Source: Chara braunii (lineage: Eukaryota; Streptophyta; Charophyceae; Charales; Characeae). Taken from it: a stretch of DNA of 24,043 bases. The DNA is taken from positions 462,764 to 486,806 of the forward strand of contig BFEA01000439.1 of NCBI GenBank assembly GCA_003427395.1, in the 5' to 3' direction. The translations under genes were made by a program, and so were the position numbers. Positions 18,057-24,043 of the stretch are shown here, in pieces (positions within the stretch are counted from its first letter, which is position 1; each line of letters begins with the position of its first letter). Under the pieces are notes generated by a model. That model worked only from the letters and a program-made list of their open reading frames with translations. It searched no databases and was not told the DNA's origin.

Positions 18057-18880
18057 GGTCAGACCAGTTCCATAAGATTGGACGGTCTGACCGCTGTGTT
18101 TATTTTTGAATTGCATGGAGAGTCAGACCAGTTCCATAAGATTGGACGGTCGGATTGCTCTGAATTGTGGGGGTTTGACTGTGGCTGACTTTTCAGGGGT
18201 CAGACCTGTACCATAAGATTGGAGGGTTTGGTTGCCATGTTTGATTGGGGTTTGTTCTGTTTCTTTTGTTTTTGATCGAGGAGGCCTGAGCAAGTCCATA
18301 AGATTCGACGGCTCAACCCCTTCCTGTTTCATTCTGAGGGACTAATTCTTGTTGAGGGCAAGGCATGTCCATAAGATTGGACGGCCTTGGACTCATGCCG
18401 CACACTGTGGATCAGAGAGAAACAAGCCTGGCAAAGGACCAGATGTGTTCCATAAGATTGGACGGTCTGGCCCAATGCCTCGCACATGCTGAAACCCAAA
18501 GGTTATAATTTTGGCTATATTTTATACTATCATATTTATGAACAGGCTAGTCAGGCATGGGTTCCATAAGATTGGACGGCCTGGCTATAGCTTATCATGA
18601 AAATGAAAAGAGTATAACTAAGAGTATAATTGAAGATAACCCTGGGCAGGCTGGCCTTGTTCTAAGATGAACGGCTCAGTCCTATGCCCAACTTTTGAAC
18701 ACCAAGCTCAGAGAGGTATATATAATTTGGATATTAAACAGTTTAGGGCGGTTGAGCCTTGTTCTAAGATGAACGGATTAGTCATATGCTCTAAAAGGAA
18801 GAGAGAAGTAGTTGTGCAACTTGTTCGTGTATACTCAATGGCTGAGTCAGGCATGTTCCATAAGATTGGACGGCTTGACT
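18057..18880 (+). ncRNA. Array of ten covarying hairpins
   Basis: Copies start at about 18057, 18122, 18199, 18287, 18359, 18436, 18548, 18647, 18751 and 18845, spaced 65-110 nt. All share the apical loop TAAGAT. The inner stem is TCCA/TGGA in most copies but GTTC/GAAC in copies 8 and 9, a full compensatory exchange. Outer stems differ: ggtcagacc/ggtctgacc (copy 1), tgagc/gctca (4), caaggc/gccttg (5), ccaga/tctgg (6), tagtcaggc/gcctggcta (7), agtcaggc/gcttgact (10). Copies 3, 7, 9 and 10 use G.T pairs, which would be C.A on the other strand, so the fold belongs to a plus-strand RNA. Copies 2, 4, 8 and 9 have one or more mismatches. The sequence between hairpins is not conserved. I recognise no family; role unknown. 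Confidence 0.75.
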
Positions 18881-19198
18881 TTATGCCTTATGAAAGTCGG
18901 GTATAAATGGGTAATTTACTGAGAAGACACGAACTATTCTTTGGTAAGTTGACTTGGGGATGGTGAGAGTACTTACCCTTGTGGTTTGGCGTTGCATGTG
19001 GCTGAGTGAGATTACTACCTGGTTTGAGTTTCAGGTTGACAGGTAGTTGCTTTAGAGGCTCGCCACGTGCTAGAGCGATAGAAGTTAGTTCAATTCCTGC
19101 ATTTTCTGAGCTAAGTTTTTTTACTTAGATCAATTCTCGCATTTTTTTAGGTTTTTTGTTATACTTGGCTTGTATAAATTTTGGTAAGCTACTTTCTC
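18881..19198. other. Unassigned AT-rich DNA
   Basis: Lies between the hairpin array and the ~120-bp repeats. The words ttcaattcctgcatttt (19099 on) and tcaattctcgcattttt (19129 on) are similar to each other. No gene is seen. Confidence 0.5.
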
Positions 19199-19487
19199 TA
19201 CGGGAAGCGCTGCCGAAATTTCTGCAAATCCAGGGAGTTAGTCAATTCTTGGTTTTTCAAAGTTCAACTTGTCTAAAGTTCATATATGACTTAGTAAAAA
19301 TCTGGAAAGTCTCATTTTCTAAAGGGAGTGCTGCCCAAATTTTTGCTAATTCAGGGAGTTAGATAAAAATTGGGCTTTGGAAAGTCAAAGACTATTTCTG
19401 TTTTCATATTTGGGTTGATATAAATTATGAAAAGGCACTTTTCCTACGGGAAGCGCTGCCGAAATTTTCTTAGTTTAAAGGAGATAG
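19199..19487. repeat. ~120-bp repeat, three units
   Basis: Cores at 19199-19241, 19319-19361 and 19444-19487 share a word of the type acgggaagcgctgccgaaatt followed by a gggagttag-like word (units 1 and 2). Each core can pair cgg/ccg or ggg/ccc around agcgctg or agtgctg. Period 120-125 nt. The open frame across units 1 and 2 is not supported as a gene. Confidence 0.7.
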
Positions 19488-20526
19488 GTTATATCTTGAC
19501 AGGTGACGATTCTGGCGATTCACCCTGAATAGGGGAGATTCTGCCATTAGTCTACCTTTGCTTTGGGCATTGGCTCAGAGGTAGGCTTAGACTTAGTTGG
19601 CAGATAACTTGAGTGAAGATGTGCTATGGAGGTCCATCCTCCATATGCTGATGATTTAGCTTGGGCATTGGCCTGTCTTATGGTACAGGCCTTTCTTGGA
19701 CACTCTGATTCAGGACTTAGACTAGTTTCAACTTGATCCTACGAGGATCATCTTCTGTTATCACTGATAACAGGTCGGTTGCCGATTCGTCGGTTTACGA
19801 TTCAACTCCAATNCACTCCCGCCACTCAACCTAAAGACCTTAGCCTTGATATTTGAATTGTTTTGTTGTGTTTTTACCCGGACTTTATTGAATGGCTATC
19901 CAACCAAAGTACTGAGTATTTATTTAAAAGTTGCACGAGTGAGGCTTGTATGGCTAAAGCGAGGGGTATGAGTGCGAGGAATGGTTGAAGTTGACCTTGT
20001 GTAGTGCGTGGACTTCTGGTTGAATCTTTGATGTGATTGCAGGTATGGTTGTGGTTCGGACTCTGGATGTGATTGCCTGCGATTTCATACATATATGGCT
20101 GAGAGAAGCCTCACTGTGACTGTGAGAAGTGATCGTCCTATATAATTAACCCTTATATACTTATAAGTGCCCAGAGTATTTGAGAGGCCTACTGTAATTG
20201 AGCATAAGGGTTAACCAGATTGTGTCTTGAGAAAAAAGGAGGATTCCCTTTTTACCCTTGCTTTTTAGAGTTTGTATGGTTGGACGTTGTATTCCGTGGC
20301 AGCCTTCAAAGCCAAACCCCTTGACTTTCGCCCAGGCCCGAAGTAGGACTCATCTCCAGGGCAGTAAGAGGTGACTGCCATCACAGGTATGGACCTGTGT
20401 ACCACCCACTCTGCATAAGGTGCAGAAGAGGGTGTGTGGTCTTCAACCGCGCATGGCGGTTGTCCAGCGTCGAAAGATTAACCCTCAAGGCGCGTGTCAG
20501 CCGACACTTGAGTGTCGAATGCGACC
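19488..20526. other. Unassigned DNA, one ambiguous base
   Basis: No gene or RNA family is recognised. The base at 19813 is n, so the assembly or consensus is uncertain at this point. Confidence 0.5.
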
Positions 20527-20547
20527 CTCGAGATTAACGAGGGCCGC
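20527..20547. repeat. Small perfect hairpin
   Basis: ccctcg-agattaa-cgaggg: six paired bases around a 7-nt loop, preceded by the short palindromic word acacttgagtgt. It may be incidental. Confidence 0.4.
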
Positions 20548-21228
20548 ACGATTATGGGTACTACATGGTACGTCATCGTTGCGACTGCTTGCGTACACCT
20601 GCATTGCAAGTCGATATGAGTAGGCCCTGCGTCCGCGCGGTCTTATACTAAGTCTCGCGCGCGACGTCTATCCGATTTCCGCATCGAAAAGTTGTGGGAT
20701 GGCTACTGAAGGGACTAGGAGTGTTGTCGCGTCGTTTGACGTGTGTGCGTGCGTGTGTTTCATTTTTGTGTTTGTTAGAGTGGTGTGCGCATGGTGTGTG
20801 GGATACGTCCTAGTCGACCGACGACGAGCCGCGCTTGGGACTTCAGCCCCCCAAGATGTCGGTTCGCGTGCGGGTCCAATAGGCGTATTACCGCGTGTAC
20901 CCCCTATGCTACAGCGAACGAGAAACGCCCTCGGCTGGTCCACCTCTGCGATTGCAACTGAGTAACTTTTGTACTGTGGACTGGTAGCTCGGCGGGGATA
21001 CACCCACCGAAGGGAGGTGACAGCTCCCGTAAGGTGGAGGTAAGTTATGCCTCGCGTAGGCCCTATCCTGTTGTAAGGGCTCGCGAGAGGTATGGCTGGC
21101 GCACTCGGCCGGAGCGGCCTAAGGAAGCTTCATTTGTGTGTTCGCGGCAAGGTTGGTCCAACTCCTGCGTGACGCGACCGAGAGGGTCCCGCGCTGCCGT
21201 GTGCGGTGCCGAACCGATGCGCCCGACA
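20548..21228. other. GC-rich right arm of the insertion
   Basis: No protein domain is recognised. It ends with CCCGACA, the inverted terminus. The word ctagtcgaccgac (20810-20822) resembles tctagtcgaccgac in the left arm (about 15071-15084), in the same orientation. Confidence 0.5.
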
Positions 21229-21232
21229 GCGC
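21229..21232. repeat. Target-site duplication gcgc, right
   Basis: Second copy of the gcgc found at 14880-14883. It completes the Leu-Ala codons of the LINE (VVQLA). Confidence 0.7.
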
Positions 21233-21745
21233 TAGCTGCACCACGTCGTTGACAAGCAAGATGTTCTCTTGTATGTTCCTATCGGACATGAACCTTGTTT
21301 GCACCGGATGTATGACGTCCTCCAGAACAGTTGCCATACGATTGGTCGGGGTTTGACAAGCATTTTATAGACCACAGTTAGTAGTGTAATAGGTCTATAA
21401 TTCTTGATGTTCATTTTGTCACCTTTCTTATATAGAAGGGATAGTACGCCTTTCTCGACGGTTTCCCCCATTTCACCGGCTTCCCATACATCCCGGTAAT
21501 ATTCCCACAAGTCAGTGCTTAGGTCCGTCCAGATAGCTTCCCAGAACTCTTTGGGAAACCCGTCGATGCCCGGGGTTTTCTCTTCCCTCATTTGGAGAAG
21601 TGTTGCCCACGCTTCTTCCTTCGTTAGTTCTCTCTCCAGCTTGTCATGCTGGCTCGGGGATATGTGTCGGTCCATTGGTCGCAGGAAATTTTGTATCACC
21701 CTGGTTCGTCCAGTCAGGGCTTCCTCAATCAAACTAGTCCTCCAA
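21229..21745 (-). pseudogene. L1-type LINE ORF2, N-terminal RT part
   Basis: Starts within the pre-RT region (5' junction placed only to about 10 bp). It shows TPGIDGFPKEFWE (RT motif 0/1), GVLSLLYKKGDKMNIKNYRPITLL (motif 2 strand), YKML, and after a one-base frameshift near 21350 continues IHPVQTRFMSDRNIQENILLVNDVVQLA. That endpoint sits immediately before motif A, and motif A is the start of the piece ending at 14883. The two pieces are one LINE interrupted by 14884-21228. No endonuclease domain lies upstream; instead the second PLE copy abuts, so the LINE is a 5'-truncated insertion. Confidence 0.85.
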
Positions 21746-22775
21746 AAAACGGACCGTATATTCCCAGACCTTATCACGACGGACAGCAAAGTGCTTCAGT
21801 ACTCTCATGAAAAACCAATCAGGAAAATCCTTCTTCCGCAGTTCTTGGCTAACGCTCCGCGGGATCTCGGACCGGATCGTGGTGTTCTTGTCAATCCGAT
21901 GCAAATAACTACTTATAACATCGCATTTTTGCCTCTGGCAACCGCATGACGCGAAAGACTGTCCATTGCGAATTCGCAGAGGTTCCTGCTACCAAATACA
22001 ATCCTCATTCTTTGACAATTGCACACAACTCAGATAAGGGAAAATACTAGACGTCCGTATCTGACAGCCCAAGTAGTCAAAAGTTTCACTACCTTCATCG
22101 GTCCGCTTCAAAACTAAGGTACTTGGATAGCAACCTTCGAATTTAGCCAACAAACGATCCTTTACGTCCTTTCCCTTGGTAACTACGACCAACATCACAT
22201 CATCAACCAGCCTATTGTCAAATAAGCAACGCGAGTACCTTCCCACGCTTTCAATGAAATGGAAGGAATTCAGCATACGCACACATAATTCAGGCCAAAG
22301 GAGGGCTCGTCGATTTTCCCATGGGCATACCAATCACCTGCTGCAGCAGCACCCCGGTAACCATAGTTTTTTTTTTTTTTTACGTATGACGTAAGGTATG
22401 ACGTAGCTCCAGTTTCACGAAAGCCAGGATGTCCATTAGTTCCATGCACCTCCAATGGTCACTGCCGGTCGTTTTATGGAAGGACGCTCCCTTCCCCCTT
22501 GTGTTTGTCATTGTCCGTCTCTTTGACAAAGCGAAAATCCACAACCCAATCGACAGTCTGGATTACTTCTGAATGCGGCAATCTGCTGAACATTTCCTTT
22601 ATATCAAAGGAAAATGTTGAGATCGAATACTCTGGTCCAAGACGTGCGACATGCTTGTTGATTAAGCCTAAGCGGTCAGCCAAAATACCTTGTCCCAAGG
22701 CCCCTAACTTTTCGGAGAGGCTCATTCGTTTTTCGAAATGTGAGGAGGGCAGGTAGCTACGGCAAGAATTTCAGC
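21746..22775 (-). pseudogene. Second Penelope-like RT copy, decayed
   Basis: Reads SYLPSSHFEKRMSLSEKLG, then motif A STFSFDIKEMFSRLPHSEV (near 22620-22560), motif B VIGMPMGKSTSPPLA (near 22340-22300), motif C RLVDDVMLVVV (near 22220-22185) and FDYLGCQI. It ends with a thumb region including SSYLHRIDKN and LRKKDFPDWFF, parallel to the C-terminus of the main PLE. Frame changes occur at motif B (a stop in place of the Cys of LACLMC), around 22000 and elsewhere. An A/T run at 22366-22381 replaces coding sequence just before motif B. Its intact motif A shows what the main copy has lost. No GIY-YIG or pLTR is visible next to it. Confidence 0.8.
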
Positions 22776-23042
22776 TCACGTAGGCGTCGATCTCTTTTTT
22801 TTCTTCTTTTTTTTAGGCATCGATCTCAGACAAAACTATAACGATAAACCGAGAGACCTGACTCGTACTCCTAGGAAAAACGCAATATCGCTGCAACTCT
22901 TAGACGTCAAACAGTTCATTTTATCACTACTCAAGGAGGAGACGCTGTGTCAGTCGCGGAGAAGGAGACGTAGTGTAACTTCCGAAGACGAAACGAGACC
23001 ATCAGAAAAACTTTGTTGTATTTGGGGTATCTTTCAGTCTAA
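22776..23042. other. Unassigned DNA
   Basis: Contains a T-rich tract (22795-22815). No gene is recognised. It could be older PLE sequence upstream of the RT fragment, but no nuclease motif is visible. Confidence 0.4.
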
Positions 23043-23506
23043 GGGGCTCGTTAGACACTCCTATTGAAATCCTCGGGCAAAAGGAAAATTTCCTTTTGGT
23101 TCAAAAGGAAATTTGGGCCCCTCGTTCCACTTGTCCTCGGGGACGTCGCCGGAGGACATTTCCTTCGAGCAATGTCAGAAAAGAAAAAAGAAAAGAAAAA
23201 AAAAATCAAAAGTGCTTGAGGCCTTCATCCAATAGGGTGCCGCCACGATCCAGATTTTCGGTTGCAACGTCTCTCTACCCATGTGCCCACTCCTCTCCGT
23301 GAAACGCGGATTCCTTTTGCCCAAGGGATCAAGGGACCTCGTGAGGTCCTTTGGGCAAAAGGAAGAAATGGCTGGGGAATCCTCGGAGCCCAAGGAATTT
23401 CCTTCGGAGTGTTTTCACTTTTTTTTTTCGACTGCATCCCTGAGGATAGGTGGAACGAACAATTCCTCGGGGACTTTATGCGCCTGAGGAGTGTCTAACG
23501 AGCCCC
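23043..23506. mobile_element. PIF/Harbinger-type MITE
   Basis: A 464-bp non-coding element with perfect 20-bp terminal inverted repeats beginning GGGGCTCGTTAGACACTCCT (23043-23062 with 23487-23506), flanked on both sides by TAA (23040-23042 and 23507-23509). A 3-bp TWA duplication with GGGG-type ends is the signature of PIF/Harbinger and Tourist-like elements. The interior has nested palindromes, notably ttccttttgcccaa and its complement (near 23310-23363) enclosing ggacct-cgtg-aggtcc, so a transcript would fold extensively. No transposase is encoded, as expected for a MITE. The small open frames inside are not genes. Confidence 0.85.
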
Positions 23507-23509
23507 TAA

Positions 23510-24043
23510 ATATAGCTATAGTGACCAAACATTGTCTTCGGGGGAAGAAGGTAGAAGAGATAGAAATCGGAGCACTATGGCAAAGATAAGATATTGAAAA
23601 CTGATCACCGAGTTGTTGCCAGACACTGGCAAACAAATGATTTTAGATTAGCAAACACTTCACTGTCATGAAGTGCGGCAAAGCAAATTCAGGCGAGATT
23701 GAGCAGGTGGTACTACCGGCACGGGGGCCAACCAACAGCCGGGCAGGGGACCCAAAAAATAGAGGACCTACTACACCAGGGAATTTAGCCGTAGGAAAAA
23801 AAGAGCAGAGAAGCCTCGAAGTCTAAAAATTGCGCGAAAAGGCAAAGATGGGCGCCATACTCGTTTCTTCAGGCAGCGGCAGTTAAACCACCAGTACCTC
23901 TCCCTGCTTGAAGAAATCGACGCGGCCGTATACGCGGGGTACCCACCAGCGTGCGACCGGTAGTCCCCAAAAAACGGGGCCCAAAAAAAATGACCAAAAT
24001 GAAAAGTAACAACCTGAAACAAACAGGCGCGGCGGGGCGGGGG
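23510..24043. other. Unassigned right edge
   Basis: No convincing gene. A minus-strand open frame at 23771-24022 (83 codons) has no recognisable domain. The window ends in a GC-rich stretch. Confidence 0.4.

Larger units (their letters stand above)
14884..21228. mobile_element. 6,345-bp insertion in the LINE, TGTCGG termini
   Basis: The termini are TGTCGGCGC at the left and the inverse, GCGCCCGACA, at the right: about 9 bp of inverted repeat with one extra base. They are flanked by gcgc on both sides. cccttacaac at 14898-14907 also recurs inverted near 21071-21080 as a possible subterminal repeat. TGTNR termini with 4-bp duplications are the hallmark of Ginger DNA transposons; TG..CA ends also fit an LTR element, but I find no terminal direct repeats. 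No transposase, integrase or RT is recognisable, so it would be non-autonomous or composite. It is GC-rich at both flanks and AT-rich at about 17.8-20.2 kb. Cargo includes a U6-like sequence and several structured repeat arrays. The boundaries are well supported; the class is inference. Confidence 0.7.

Noticed and set aside
18057-18880. CRISPR-like regular repeats
   Set aside because: The host is eukaryotic, spacing varies from 65 to 110 nt, and the arms differ between copies while the loop is conserved, which is not a CRISPR pattern.
20699-20965. 88-codon plus-strand open frame in the right arm of the insertion
   Set aside because: No domain, Cys/Val-rich biased composition from a GT-rich tract, and an equally long antisense frame.

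Overview
The window is eukaryotic, repeat-rich, non-genic DNA. It has many A/T and GAA/GA microsatellites, nested retroelements on the minus strand and no recognisable host protein gene. The retroelement protein (CCHC knuckle, then a long charged coiled coil, then GIY-YIG and reverse transcriptase) resembles a style I recall as abundant in predicted proteins of charophyte algae (Chara braunii). The organism is therefore inferred to be a streptophyte alga, with moderate confidence; no host gene confirms it.

Layout. 1-4233: intergenic DNA with microsatellites, a 171-bp inverted-repeat element (1112-1282) and two inverted copies of a GAA-flanked 60-mer. 4234-9561: a nearly complete Penelope-like retroelement (PLE) on the minus strand, bounded by ~300-bp direct pseudo-LTRs. 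Its order is CCHC/coiled coil, GIY-YIG nuclease, RT, i.e. a permuted N-terminal nuclease. The first 1,125 codons lie in one frame broken only by one TGA and one TAG; the RT palm is in another frame after an apparent internal deletion. 9562-12260: non-coding, with a hammerhead ribozyme on the minus strand (10298-10353), a ~170-nt imperfect hairpin and a cluster of small repeated hairpins.

12262-21745: a decayed L1-type LINE on the minus strand. It is split by a 6,345-bp insertion (14884-21228) with short TGTCGG/CCGACA terminal inverted repeats and a 4-bp gcgc target duplication; the two LINE halves abut in frame exactly across it. The insertion has no recognisable protein but holds a U6 snRNA-like sequence, several structured repeats and an array of ten hairpins (18057-18880). 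In these the apical loop is invariant, while inner and outer stems change with pairing kept, including G.U pairs that fit only the plus strand. This array is the best candidate for something undescribed.

21746-22775: a second, more decayed PLE RT that the LINE abuts. 23043-23506: a 464-bp MITE with perfect 20-bp inverted termini and a TAA duplication (PIF/Harbinger type). The remainder is unassigned. The nesting implies an order of events: the PLE copy is oldest, then the LINE, then the 6.3-kb element.
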